A stretch of 64,000 nucleotides of DNA from Evernia prunastri (GCA_003184365.1 NKYR01000108.1:62001-126000); one strand, 5' to 3'; positions 10,653 to 21,834 are shown, numbered from the stretch's first letter. The notes: generated by a model from the letters alone, not told the origin. Made by a program: numbers and translations.

Positions 10653-11092
10653 ATGCAAGCCTCATACTTTGTCGCTCGCCTCGAGGACAGTGAGTGGTAG
10701 GTCCGCCGTCTTGACCTTGCGTAGTGAAAGTAGTGACCACTTAAAACTATTTCTGTTCCGCCACATCTTCGGAATATTTGAGACTCTTGCGACTACAAAT
10801 GGGCGTGAGTAGACAGTGGAAGCTCATCGCCGCCGGAGAGACCGGAAAAATATCGGCCCTTCCATATCCGCAGTCCGTATTCACCTCATGACATCTTCTC
10901 CCTAACCAAGCTCCGTTTCGTGATCAAATCTATTCCGTCAGCAACTCTTCGGTATTGACATTCCAGATGACTTGCTTCTCTAGCTCCAACCTTTGGGAGA
11001 AGGCGTTTGAGTGGCTCCCCTGACCTAAATGCTAGTGTCTTCTCACTACGTTCACTTCTTCATCCCCGAGACCTGTATATTCTCTACAAGTT
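10653..11092. promoter_or_regulatory. Shared divergent promoter region (STB6-like / RMD5-like)
   Basis: 440 bp separate the two opposing start codons, so both promoters must lie here. No TATA box or named transcription-factor site stands out. Inferred from gene arrangement only. Confidence 0.5.
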
Positions 11093-12511
11093 ATGGAAGC
11101 CCTACTCGAGGAACACGAAAAGTTATCGAGCGATGGTAATCTTTCGAAGAGCGTGGAAGACGTTCAGAAGACAATTGATCTCCTTATCAAAGCTCGAGAC
11201 TCGATAGCAGCAAGTATGTTCTGTTCTCCTTGGCTTCAGTCAGGTCGGAGCGTATGACACATGCTCATTGTTACTTTCAAGATCACAATAGTGCTTCAGT
11301 GACACTTGCAAAACTCCAAAATCCCGTCAAGGAATCAGTCCAGGCCGTCATCGGCGACCTGAAGGATGTCTACAAAGGACTAAGCAACTACTCAAAAGCG
11401 TTGGAAAAGGTTTTCAGCGCTTCTTGTATCCGTCATTGATAGACAAGCTGAGACCGGCCTTTGCAGAAATTCAAAGACAAGCCCCTGCCAACGACGGATT
11501 ATGATGCTCTGTCCTCACATCCAGCACTGATCAATCGCGCCATTGCCATGCACTTCCTAAGAGAGGGCCAATTTGCAGTTGCTTCAACCTTCTTCACTGA
11601 TGCTACCAATAACCCTCTGCGTTCAGAGCTTCCTTCCGGTACCCCAAATCCATACTCAAGCGTTGAGGTAGACTTGGGAGTAGACTCCCTCCAGTCAGAG
11701 TCGCTACGCAAACAATTCGCCAACATGTACCATATCTTACACGAATTGAAGAGCAAGCAGAACCTAATACCTGCTATCGCATGGGCCAGGGAAAATAGCG
11801 ATGCGTTGCAGACGAGAGGAAGCAACTTGGAATTTGAACTCTCAAAACTACAATTCGTTTGGCTCTTCACTGGAGGCCCAAGTCCGAATGACTCGAAAAG
11901 TCTCCTCCTCGGACAACAGCAAGCGCTTGGATACGCTCGTCGAGATTTTGCCCACTTCCAAGGGCGTTACCTCCGAGAAATCCAACAGCTCAGTGGCGCC
12001 ATGGCCTTCTGCCCTAATTTAGCAGAGTCTCCTTATCGACGAATCTTCCACAACGAGGATGCTTGGGACGACCTGGCGAATTCTTTTACGCGGGAGTTTT
12101 GCTCGCTCCTTGGTTTATCCGCCGACTCTCCTCTATACATTGCTGCTACAGCTGGTGCGATAGCATTACCCACTCTTCTCAAGCTTCAGACAATTATGAA
12201 AGAGAAGCGAACGGAATGGACAACGCAGCATGAGCTTCCTGTGAGCATGGTGTCCCACCCGTCTCTTGAGGCGCGTCGACTAACCTTTCCAGGTCGAAAT
12301 ACCACTTCCGCCGACCTATCACTTTCACTCGATCTTCGTCTGCCCAGTGTCGAAAGAACAGACAACAGACGAGAACCCACCGATGATGATGCCTTGCGGG
12401 CACGTTGTTGCGCAGGAGTCGTTGGCGAGGCTGAGTAAAGGGTCAAGGTTCAAATGTCCGTATTGTCCAAGTGAAAGCCGGCCAGAAGAGTCGAAGAAGC
12501 TTTTTATGTAA
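11093..12511 (+). CDS. RMD5: GID/CTLH ubiquitin ligase RING subunit, Rmd5/Gid2-like
   Basis: E3 subunit of the GID (CTLH) complex, which in yeast degrades gluconeogenic enzymes when glucose returns. Exons 11093-11213, 11282-11409, 11467-12240 and 12293-12511 give 413 residues, close to yeast Rmd5. The N-terminus is helical. The CTLH/CRA region spans about 85-330, with NRAIAMHFLREGQFAVASTF and ELKSKQNLIPAIAWARENS. The C-terminus carries the degenerate RING typical of this subunit: CPVSKEQ, then MPCGHVVAQESL and FKCPYCPSE, ending KKLFM. The last exon lies in another frame from the main open frame and is found only after removing the 52-nt intron at 12241-12292. The start ATG is the first in a short leader. 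Confidence 0.93.
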
Positions 12512-13433
12512 GTTAAGTTTAGGAGGGGACGATTATCTAACAATTTTACGAAATGGGAAGGCTGCAGTTGCATACATAGCCTTGGGCGTATCGGAGGAAA
12601 GCATTGGTTGGTGTTTTTCGGTGTGGGGAAGAAGAGGGTGGGTTGGTGGACGGCAGGCCGCAGCTGTCTTTTCGATCCGCCTTTCCAGACCATCTCTGTC
12701 TGGCGGCGCTTCTCACGCAGGGCAACAGCTAGATTGGCTGTATCTTTAAGATCTATGGACAATGGCCTCTGCAAGATGTACTGCCGTTCCAATCATCAAC
12801 GTGGGGGTGCTGCAATATACTTTTGCTCGCGCATGTGGGGTGGTGTCCTGCTTGTCCTTCTAATTCACTTACCTACTAGTACTATTCGACCTGCTGCTCC
12901 TGCTACTGCTGCTGCTCTTTCCCTTTCTCTTCTCTCTCAGACTGCCTGATAATCAATCATCCTCACTGTCTCTGTCATTCTTTTACAATCCTTCTGCTGG
13001 GAGGAATAACCAAGAAACCTAGCTTTCTTGCATCTTTAGGTTAGAGCTGATTGATTTAGGCAAAAAACATGGCCCGCGTGTTTTCCGTTCCCCGCAGGAT
13101 CGGAGGTGGGGCAGGCCTCGCTCGACTCTTTGCACAACCTCAAAATCAACACCGTCAATTGCGTTTCTGGTTCGTTCACCATTCACTACTACTTCTATCC
13201 TCATTCCTACTGAGAAATTCAATCCTGGCACATTGAGCTACTCGTACTCATACTTCGATAGCTCCGCCTGCAACACCACTGGTGCGCCTGAACGCCTGCA
13301 CAACACCACAGGGAACAAGGCGTCACCCTCCACTACTACTGTGCTCGCGGACCAGAAAGCAACTTTCACAAGCTTGTCCTCCCCTCCCCGTCCCTCCCCC
13401 ACCAGCCTCGTCCGTCCTCAGAACAAGGCCAGC
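12512..13433. other. Long intergenic/leader region upstream of the arabinitol dehydrogenase
   Basis: No supported gene. The stretch from about 12880 to 12960 is pyrimidine-rich, as in many fungal promoters and leaders. The open frame runs back from 13434 to 13233, but its first codon there is TTG and the added residues are Ser/Thr/Pro-rich with no family match, so I treat it as 5' UTR. Confidence 0.5.
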
Positions 13434-14633
13434 ATGGCTACCGTGACCGACACGATCAGCTTGCCCAACGTCGGTGTCTTCACCGACCCCGAACACAAGC
13501 TCTGGGTCGCCGAATCGGGACCTTCACTCGAAAGCGTGAAAAAGGGAGAGGATCTCAAGCATGGTGAAGTCACCGTTGGGATCAAAAGCACCGGAATCTG
13601 CGGGTACAACCCTCCTTCCCTTCCATATTTCTCCCCGCTCCCCAAGTCCCACCGGCTAACCCCGTGCTCTCATTCCACCCTCCACAGATCAGACATCCAC
13701 TTCTGGCACGCCGGCCGCATCGGCCCCATGGTAGTAACGGACACGCACATCCTCGGGCACGAGTCCGCCGGCGTCGTCCTGGCCGCGCACCCGTCGGTCA
13801 CGCACCTGAAGCCCGGCGACCGCGTCGCCATCGAGCCGGACATCATCTGCAACGCGTGCGAGCCCTGCCTGACGGGCCGCTACAACGGCTGCCTGAACAT
13901 GCGCTTCCTCTCCACCCCGCCCGTCGACGGCCTCCTGCGCCGCTACGTCAACCACCCGGCCGTCTGGTGCCACAAGATCGGCGACATGTCCTTTGAGAAC
14001 GGCGCCCTGCTCGAGCCCCTCAGCGTCGCCCTCGCGGGCGTCGAGCGCGCGGGCGTCCGGCTCGGCGACCCCCTCCTCATCTGCGGCGCGGGGCCCATCG
14101 GCCTCATCACCCTCCTCTGCGCCGCCGCCGCGGGCGCCGAACCCATCGTCGTCACGGACATCGACGACGGCCGCCTCGCCTTCGCGAAAGACCTCGTGCC
14201 CCGCGTCCGCACCTTCAAGGTCGAGCGCGGCGTCGGCGAGGAGGAGGCCGCGGCGCAAATCGTCGCGCTCGCCGGCGGGGTCCAGCCGTCCATCGCGCTC
14301 GAGTGCACGGGCGTCGAGAGCTCCGTCAACGCCGCGATCCACAGCGTCAAGTTCGGCGGGAAGGTCTTCGTCATCGGCGTCGGGAAGCCGGAGATGCGCC
14401 TCCCCTTTATGCGCCTCAGCACCCAGGAGATCGACCTCCAGTTCCAGTACCGCTACGCCAACACGTGGCCCCGGGCCATCCGGCTCGTCGAGAGCGGGGT
14501 CGTCGAGCTGGGCCGGCTCGTGACGCATCGGTTCGACATCGAGGATGCGGTGAAGGCGTTTGAGACGGCGGCCGATCCGAAGACGGGGGCTATCAAGGTG
14601 CAGATTCAGAGCGAGATGGATGTGCAGTGGTGA
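13434..14633 (+). CDS. LAD1: L-arabinitol 4-dehydrogenase (zinc-dependent MDR)
   Basis: NAD-dependent oxidation of L-arabinitol to L-xylulose in fungal L-arabinose catabolism (cytosol). Exons 13434-13603 and 13688-14633 give 371 residues, close to known LADs. Features: STGICGSD with the catalytic zinc Cys, HFWHAGRIGPM, GHESAG (zinc His/Glu), the structural-zinc loop CNACEPCLTGRYNGC, ENGALLEPLSVALAG, the Rossmann motif GAGPIG and ECTGVESSVNAAI. Ending in sorbitol or xylitol dehydrogenase activity is possible, but the sequence fits LAD best. The 84-nt intron at 13604-13687 splits GICG from SD; it is a multiple of three and has no in-frame stop, so an unspliced message stays open but breaks the active site. 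Exon 2 is very GC-rich at third positions, suggesting high expression or local GC bias. Confidence 0.92.
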   Translation: MATVTDTISLPNVGVFTDPEHKLWVAESGPSLESVKKGEDLKHGEVTVGIKSTGICGYNPPSLPYFSPLPKSHRLTPCSHSTLHRSDIHFWHAGRIGPMVVTDTHILGHESAGVVLAAHPSVTHLKPGDRVAIEPDIICNACEPCLTGRYNGCLNMRFLSTPPVDGLLRRYVNHPAVWCHKIGDMSFENGALLEPLSVALAGVERAGVRLGDPLLICGAGPIGLITLLCAAAAGAEPIVVTDIDDGRLAFAKDLVPRVRTFKVERGVGEEEAAAQIVALAGGVQPSIALECTGVESSVNAAIHSVKFGGKVFVIGVGKPEMRLPFMRLSTQEIDLQFQYRYANTWPRAIRLVESGVVELGRLVTHRFDIEDAVKAFETAADPKTGAIKVQIQSEMDVQW

Positions 14634-14858
14634 GACGGGAGGGGGGTTCAAGGTGGAGAGGGGAGAGGGGTTGGGGGTTCACGTTTGGTTAGGTAGACAT
14701 AGATGACAGAGCGTGGGCGGCTATTTGATCAAGTCTTTTGTTATGCTAGCGTAAGAAGCCTTTAAAAACGGATCTCTCTGAAACATATGGATTGACCATT
14801 CTCAAGGTGATGGAGCTTGCTGTACGTGACGGCAACAGTACTGGCGGAGTCGCCTTGA

Positions 14859-16186
14859 TTACGTGCCAGAGCGACGAGGGTGCATCTCATGTTCTTGCTC
14901 ATCGCATCCCATCGAGAACCAGCCAATTTGCTTCCTAGTCCCCCGGTTGCCACTGCCCCACCATTTCCCTTGGCATACCTGCTCAAGGGGTAGTGCCCAT
15001 ACCTGAGAGCAGATACTGGAGGCCGTAGTCTCTGCCAGAGCTCCTCCGCTAGGTAGCAGGGACCGTAAAGTGTCCATGCCTTGATGATTCATGATGCGGC
15101 GGAATAGCATGAAACGATGGGATTTTTCCTCTTCCCCGGCGTGCTCATGGCCAGGTTGTGTATCAAAACAGGCTCTGAGCTGGTGGAGCGGTCGAGGAAT
15201 GTCGCTCCTGGTGTGCAGCCGGGACAATCCAACATCTTGCCATCTCCTATAAGATTTTTGAGTCAGCCTTTTGCTTTTGCGAGGCCATAGCGTAATCAAC
15301 TTGACATCAGGTCACTTTTATTTCCGAGAATTAGGTCCTGCGACTCATAATGTATGATGAGCTGGGAGAACATTGCTCCGAAACGTACTTACCATTCGTA
15401 CAGGTAAATCCGGTGTTCCATCCAAAGAAGACGGATTTCAGAGCCAAGAGGTCCGACTTTTAAGGGTAGTTGCCCGTACGACTCTTCGATGCCGGCGTGG
15501 AAAAGGTTGCAGTAAATGACGAAACCGTAAAGAGCTGTCCTCGCGTTTATTAGATCTGTGCACAGCATACACAGGCTCTCCTCTTCTTCATATGTCTGCG
15601 GGCAGTTTCGTCTTGCGGAGCAACCTGGTCGATGTGTTGCACCTCTGTCCGTGGCGATATCATTGACAAGTGGTTCAATGACCTTGAGATCGGCCTCATG
15701 GAGGGCTTGAACATCTCCGACGCTCCACCTCGCTATCTCCACGCTCAACTTCAGAAGTCCTCCCTCACCCTCCATCTTGATGGCATCACAGAGCTCTTGA
15801 CGATTTTGCTGGCTCCTGACCGCCCAATCGGCGACTTGGCGAGCCGATCCTGCCATGAGGAGGTCAACATGTACCGGCAAGCGGCCATCCATGTGACTCC
15901 GTACGAAGAAGGCAGGAAAGGCTGCCTTGGTGTTGGCGCAGGTGTGGTAGAAGCGGCGGCATGTTCGGATTGTAGCATACCAATCATCAAGACAATCAAG
16001 GTAGTGAGGAAGACTTGTGAGAACATCGTTTGGTAGGTCCGTTACCTTCATTCCGGTAATTGCTTTTGGGGCCTCAAATGCTGTCAACGGTTTGCGATGT
16101 GCCAGCAGATCTAGCAAAGGGCCATCGGGACCCGCCATCGATGGGCAGTTCCAAATTTCGTTGGATCGAGATCGTGGAAAAGCCAT
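14859..16186 (-). CDS. F-box-like protein of unknown function
   Basis: Exon 1 (16186-15393) and exon 2 (15246-14859), joined across a 146-nt GT-AG intron, give about 393 residues. Residues about 47-90 look like an F-box: MKVTDLPNDVLTSLPHYLDC, then WYATIRTCRRFYHTC. This pattern is common in fungal F-box proteins whose targets are unknown. A Cys cluster follows (CSARRNCPQTYEEEESLCMLC). The rest is helical with no named repeat. Exon 2 reads YEWRWQDVG across the junction. The very C-terminus after about 15016 is uncertain, because a possible donor (GTATGG) at 15015 could end exon 2 earlier. Probable SCF adaptor by inference. Confidence 0.6.
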
Positions 16187-17149
16187 TGTGTCTTGAGGGT
16201 ACAGTCTGCAGAATGTTTGTGCGTTAAGAGAAAGGTCGAAAGGGAGAGGCGTCTAATGCTTCACGAGAAGATGGCTATTGCCAGGCTGATCTGGGTCACT
16301 GTCACTAATAGGAATGTGCGGCCGTGGGACGGGTAACCAGGCTCCGGCTAGAGTTGGCTGTGCTTAGGAGTGTGCAGCTGCAAGGAATCAGCGAATTGTG
16401 CAGCAAGTAATCATAGGCTCAAGCATACAAGATTTGTCTGAAGGCACTAACGCAATCTTGTGTTGTTGTTACTGATGACTTCTAAACTTGGTAACATCAC
16501 ATCTTGGATCGACAAGAAGCTGCTGTAACAAATATTCTTTGAGTCTCTGCCAACAAGGAAAAGTGCATGCACGCTGCGGTCTGCTGCCCGTGGAGAAAGC
16601 AAAATGGGGTTATGCAAAGACTTTGATGCTTGGTGTTTGAAAGACATTCAGTTTCCAGAAGTCATCTAGCAAGCGCGCTAATGTACGTAACGCAATTCCG
16701 TGTTTCGCTCTTTCCTCCTCCTCCTCCTCCTCCTCCTCCTTCTTCTTCTCCTTCTTTATCTTCTTCATCAATATTGCGTGCTGATCATATAGACCTTCAC
16801 ACCAGAGGAGACATCCCTGTCCCAATACTTTTCGACGAAGAGAATTAGTGCATAAGTTAGCTCTTCCCAAGAAACGATGCTCTCAAAATGGGTATATCTG
16901 CTCCAACAATCTCCCGAAACCTTGCGGTGCAAAAGGACCAACACTCTGTAGCGCCGCGCGAAGTATCCAACATAAGATGGACAGGCAGACCGACAGACAG
17001 ACAGAACGATAAGAGCCTGATCAAACCAAACCTTCCTGCTTTTAAGCATTAGAAGTTTCCGCGCCGAGTCCTACCCTCTCGTGATTCTCGTATCTCGTCA
17101 TCCAAAGCCGAGTCCTGCCTACCGTATCCCCAGATACCCTACGGAATCA
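16187..17149. other. Intergenic region with a pyrimidine microsatellite
   Basis: No supported gene. The region lies upstream of the F-box-like gene and downstream of the 17150-19607 gene. It contains the triplet microsatellite at 16711-16768. Confidence 0.5.
16711..16768. repeat. TCC/TTC triplet microsatellite
   Basis: About nine TCC (CTC) triplets run into TTC/TCT triplets on the plus strand. The run makes spurious poly-Glu and poly-Pro frames, which should be ignored. Confidence 0.9.
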
Positions 17150-19607
17150 TCAACTCTGTATGACCACCTCTTCCCTCCCTTCCGCATCTTCAACGCGGAA
17201 TCCAAACACCAACCTGAATAAATCTTTCAACCAAGCATACTGCCCATGACTCCCAACCATCCACCTCACACTCCTCGCCACATCCACAGCCCTTGCTCGC
17301 CGCACTGGTTCAGGACTTCTCAATGCTGGATCGCTCGCCACGGCTTTCTTGTAATCGTGTAGGAGTTGAGACTGCCAAGGCTGCGTTCCAAAGGAGTTGG
17401 ACGGCAAGGATTTGACAAAGGCGGCAAGGGCGGTGTGGGAGGAGCGTTGAAAGCCTGAATTTATGGCTGCCTTTACTATGAGCAGTTTGAGACAGGTGAG
17501 CCGTGCGTCTTCGGCGTTGGGTTGGCCATTGGCCGGGTTGATGATTGTGGAGGTTGAGGACGTGGTATGCCCTGACGATTGAGAGTAGCCGCTCAAATTA
17601 CTAGAGGACGACGACCATTGCGGTTGGTGCTGCCCGGGTTGTTGGCGGTTATTTTGATCCGAAGGTCCGAGAACCAATATATTGGGCAAGGGACCTTCGT
17701 CTGGAGAATCTTGCACTGTATCTTCAAAGACGGTGGTGGGAGTCTCGGGGTTTGCACGGCCAAAGTCTTCGTCTTCGGACTCGTAATACGACTCAGAGGT
17801 ATGGGCGAAGGAGGCGGCTACTTGTGACTGCTTAGCTTGCTGGAAAGCCTGCGTAAAGGTCGTTTGGCTGGGTCGAGGCGTGCCGCGGTCCGGCCGTATT
17901 TGGGTCCAGCCTTCGCGGAAGAGGTCACAGAGTTCCCAGCATGCTTGCACAGCGGAGCCTAGAAGTTCTTCATCGGCGGGCTTGCCATCTCGTTTGTTTT
18001 GGCGGAGGCTAAAGAGCATCTCGGCGAGGGACCAGCAGGCTTCGAGGAGAGAGTCTGTTTCTCGGGCTAGGTCGGAGCGTTGTTTCATTAGACGGTGGCA
18101 GAGCGTGATGTAGAAATCCAAAGTACGTTCTCGAAAAGCTTCCGGCAGGGATCGGTCGTGCGTGTTGTAAAGATGGTTGTTGAGCTCGAAGCTGACCCGT
18201 AGGACGGAGTCAGCCACGTCGTTGTCCCGCCGCCGTACTTCAAAGAGGCACTGGCAAAACTCGCGGCAAAGATCTAGTGTTGGTCGGACCTGAGAGTTCA
18301 TCTCTTCGTCTCGTGTATCATATAGCTTCTGACAAAGCTTCCAGCATGATTTCCAAGCCTGTTCCTGCATGTCGCCCTTGGCGGAGAGGCTGGCTTGTGA
18401 CCTCTCGTCGCTGAATATCCTTTCTCGATGTATATAGCTCAAGCCAGCCAACGTATTGCATAGTGTCCAACATTCGCTGAGTGCGATCCTGAGGGCTGCG
18501 ACTTCGGAGGCTGTATCCTGGAATCGTTCGACAGTGTTCTCAAAAAGTGAAATGGGGTGATTAGGAGTCAATTCGTCCTGATTTTCGGCATCTTGTCCTT
18601 CTTGTATATCTGATTTCAAATCAGCTTCTAAACTTGTGGTAGACGGCATCAATGACTACCTTCAAGATTACTCGACCGCGAGCTCGACCGTGAAGTATTG
18701 CTGGGTCTTTTGGGGTCTGTCGTTTGCACCTCTGCCTCTGGTCTTGTCTGCGCTCGAGGAGTAGCCGACCAATCTCTCGTAATTGGCGCTATTGAAGTTT
18801 GTAGGGGAGGCGGCGAGTTCGGAATCTTTGAGACTCTCTGCAAGACGGATTATTATCGCGAGCAGTGCTCGTGCCATGGAAGCCGTACCTTCTCTTCCTT
18901 AATGTCCTCCGGTGGCGGTACAACAACAATGTCAGATGCTTGGGAAGCTGTCGGATTGGCACGATGTACCGAAGAGGGCGATTGTCCGTGCTTTGACGCA
19001 ATTAGCGTTGTATAGCTGAGCTTCAGCTGACCTGGTCGACCTTACAAATGCCTCGAAGCTTTGCGGTGCATGTATGACCGAGCTTGGTCGTTCGTCATCG
19101 TCTGATCTTGGTCTCTGAGCATCTGAAGCCGCGTTGGCAGTCTCGAGCTAAAAAAAATATTAATCCCACTGTTGCTTGTCTGTTATCGGCAAGGTCACGC
19201 GCATACCTTCAATGCTGGTTCTGTAGACCTTGAGGGCGCTGGGGGCGCTGGAGACTCCGGTGGCATCGGTGTAGGATCCAAATCTTCATTCTCCATGCAT
19301 GTATCGTCAATGTCGGTCGTGTCCGTGCCGGTTGAGGATGTAGCAATAGGCGAGGGGTCGGGAATGTCACTGGGACTTGAGGCTAGTGGGGAAGATTGAT
19401 TGGGAGGATGTAGGGATCTGGCGTATTCGTTAGACCTGTCACGTCAGCTCAGCTGTAAGTTGGAGGGGCGAGTCGGGCGTACACTGGACGGCTGTGGGTG
19501 ATGGGAGACCTAAACGGCGCTGGCGACGTTGGGGAATCTGAGTATGGCGAGAAGCCGGACATGAGGTTACAATCCGGGGAGGGCAGCATCGGCGATTTCA
19601 ACGCCAT
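17150..19607 (-). CDS. Conserved fungal protein of unknown function, 731 aa, six exons
   Basis: Assembled by hand: exons 19607-19483, 19435-19207, 19147-19046, 18990-18889, 18837-18660 and 18609-17150, with introns of 47, 59, 55, 51 and 50 nt, all phase-consistent. The N-terminal half is Ser/Pro-rich and probably disordered (SPYSDSPTSPAPF, SNEYARSLHPPNQSSPLASS, SDIVVVPPPEDIKEEK). From about residue 250 a long helical region has repeated Cys-Trp and Leu patterns (ECWTLCNTLAGL, SCWKLCQKLYDTR, ACWSLAEMLFSLR, ACWELCDLFREGW), suggesting an alpha-solenoid-like repeat. The C-terminal 130 residues are again helical and conserved in style. I recall a fungal family of this architecture (perhaps the one Pfam names DUF7624), but I cannot verify this. 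No function is claimed. Confidence 0.75.
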
Positions 19608-20930
19608 CATTGCTGAGGGACACCCGGCGCGATCATGGAAGTTGTTTGGCCTTATTGGCGGTCAATTACTGCTCGGGATACCTTTTGGGATGGGCGCTGG
19701 TGCTGTAGGAGTAGCCTGGGTGATAGAGGCTAGAAGTATCTGCGGGGCAGCATTGGAGGAGTCGAGAATAAGGCTACAAGTAGATATGCAGACCATTGGT
19801 CTTAGGGTGCTCGAAGCTGGCGTGCTGGTGGGGTTCTTCGGTCAATGCTTGCACGCTCTATGGATGATGACTGCATCCAAATGTTGCTGGCTTGAAGATG
19901 TACCAGTCGTTGAGTAGGATTCTCCAAAAGTCTAGATACATCTGCTTTGCCAACCCACGCCAACGCGAAAAGGACCTTTCCAGGCTGCCGGGAGGCTGCT
20001 CTTGCCTGCAGCGTGCAGATGTTAGTGTCAATATAGAGTAGGATAAAAATGGGATGACAAATGTTCCAGAGGCTGTCAGCCAAAGCTTCAGATCTGCGTC
20101 CTGCACTGAAACGCAGTTCTATCTCCTGACACAAGGAATTATTTTATCAACTTTCTCCGCAACAATCGCTGCTAGCCCCTCCATTGGACCAGAAGCGGGG
20201 ACAACACATCGAAGGGGTCGAAAGCTTCAGAGGGTCCCGGGATCCTTCTGATTGGATGAGCGAGCTGTAAGCGCCGAGCGGGAGCTACACGGTCTGAAGT
20301 TGGTGCACGGCTGCGAGCTTTCGTCCTCCACCCTTCCAATCATAGAGGCAAGAGCACTGTTTTGCTCGTTAGGCTTTGGGGCGGCTTGGGCATCTATCGA
20401 CGGCTCTTCGGGTAGGCTTGCGGCGAGAGACGGGGATGATACCAGCTCCAGGGCACAGGTAGCGATGCCGAGCGGCCTGACAATTTAGGATATCATTCGT
20501 GTACGTGCGACGTCTTATGAAACGCATTTATATAGAATCTACAAGTTCGACATAAGAGGTGCCAACAATGATGCAGATGCCAATTGTAAGCTGAAGCTAT
20601 CGGGATAATGATACGAATATAAACCACGGATACTGAGGCCGATCTGCATACGAAAGATGTCTGGCACGTGAAGGGAGAGACGTTCTCTGTAGTTAATGCA
20701 AATGTCATGCGTCCAAGAGATACGAAAAAAAGTGAACTTTTCGCTGACCACCTTTCAATTTCTCCATCTATGCGTACTGATGATATACAGGCAAAGAGCA
20801 CGGCTACCCATCCAGTGGTCACATTGTCTACCTGCTTCATACTTTTTCTCCTCACGTCCGATGTAGAGCTCTGAGCACGAATGCTGTCTTGTCAAAGAAG
20901 CTCCAGCGTAAAGGAGTTGCCGAGGATCCT
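19608..20930. other. 1.3-kb intergenic region, no supported gene
   Basis: Both flanking genes point left, so this is the promoter side of the 17150-19607 gene and the 3' side of BAP31. A minus-strand frame is open at about 20223-20445, but it has no usable ATG, splice partner or family match. I do not annotate it. Confidence 0.4.
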
Positions 20931-21834
20931 CTATCGATCCTTCTTGGGCGTGGAATCGGGGTTTTGCTTGCTGTACTGATCCCCTAGGTTTCCATATTCC
21001 CGGCTCAGGCCCTCACTCTGCTTCTTGAGCGTCTCAATGTCCCTATCCTTCTGGGCCAACTGGTTCTTCAGCTTCCCAATCTCTCCCGCACCGCCTGCCT
21101 GAGCAAGTTTGTCGGAATCCTTGCCCGAAGCCTTGGGGTCACCTTCGTAGCGCTTGACTTTCTCTTCGAGACGGAGCGTGTCGAGGATCATCACGTAGGT
21201 TCGGTTGAGGATGAGGGAGAGGAAGAGAGTGAAGCCGCAAAGATACATGTTGCGTTGGGAGTAGAACTTGCGAGCTTGTACTTCCATGCGGCCAGAGCCC
21301 TCAAGCATGGCGGAGCTGGTCGGATGTTAGTGACACTGAAGGGGGTCGAATGTGGGACCGAGACGTACTTTTGGCTGCTCTTGGTCTTAGCCAGCTCGAC
21401 CTGAACACTGTAGACGCGGTTCACGCTGTCGATGAAGAGGATCAATATGAAGATGAAAGTGATCTATGGTGCTGTCAGCCGCTGCAAGCGAGGAAGGGTA
21501 CAAGTGCAGAGCTACCTTCATGCCATACTGCAGCTTTGCTATGAGCGGATTCTCGGAGATGAAGGTGAAGAGCTTGCGCTTCATGGAGTATGGTAGAGGG
21601 ACGATGAGCATTCCGAAGACGCTCATCTCAAACACCAGGAGTGCGAACACCTAGGCAGCCATGAGGTTAGCAGCGGATCGTGAAGGAAGATAATGGTGTT
21701 GGAATTAACCGGAGCATAGATTAGAGAAGGCATTGCTGCTGTAGATTGAGGAGATTATGGATTGTGGATGATGTTGAAAGCTGGTTGTTTGGTGAGGAAG
21801 GGAGGTTACTTGCCAGTGTATAATACAAAGTCAT
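20931..21834 (-). CDS. YET3: ER membrane protein, BAP31/Yet3 family
   Basis: Three-span ER protein, a sorting chaperone for membrane cargo. Exons 21834-21814, 21650-21516, 21463-21369 and 21315-20931 give 211 residues (yeast Yet3 is about 200). The product begins MTLYYTL-VFALLVFEM, then FTFISENPLIAKLQYGMK, ITFIFILILFIDSVNRVY and MEVQARKFYSQRNMYLCGFTLFLSLILNRTY. The C-terminal third is a coiled coil (IGKLKNQLAQKDRDIETLKK). The last four residues, KKDR, form a dilysine ER-retrieval signal. The first intron (21651-21813) has a GCAAGT donor (GC-AG). An alternative 24-nt first exon, 21733-21710 (MPSLIYAP), with a GTTAAT donor would splice in phase to the same acceptor; the MTLYYTL start matches the family much better. 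Confidence 0.94.

Noticed and set aside
13233..13433. 67-residue upstream extension of LAD1
   Set aside because: Begins with TTG, composition is Ser/Thr/Pro-rich and unlike LAD family starts; the ATG at 13434 matches the family.
13689..14651. 320-residue open frame on the minus strand opposite LAD1
   Set aside because: Asp/Ala/Arg-rich composition caused by the GC-rich third positions of LAD1; no family match, no splice pattern.
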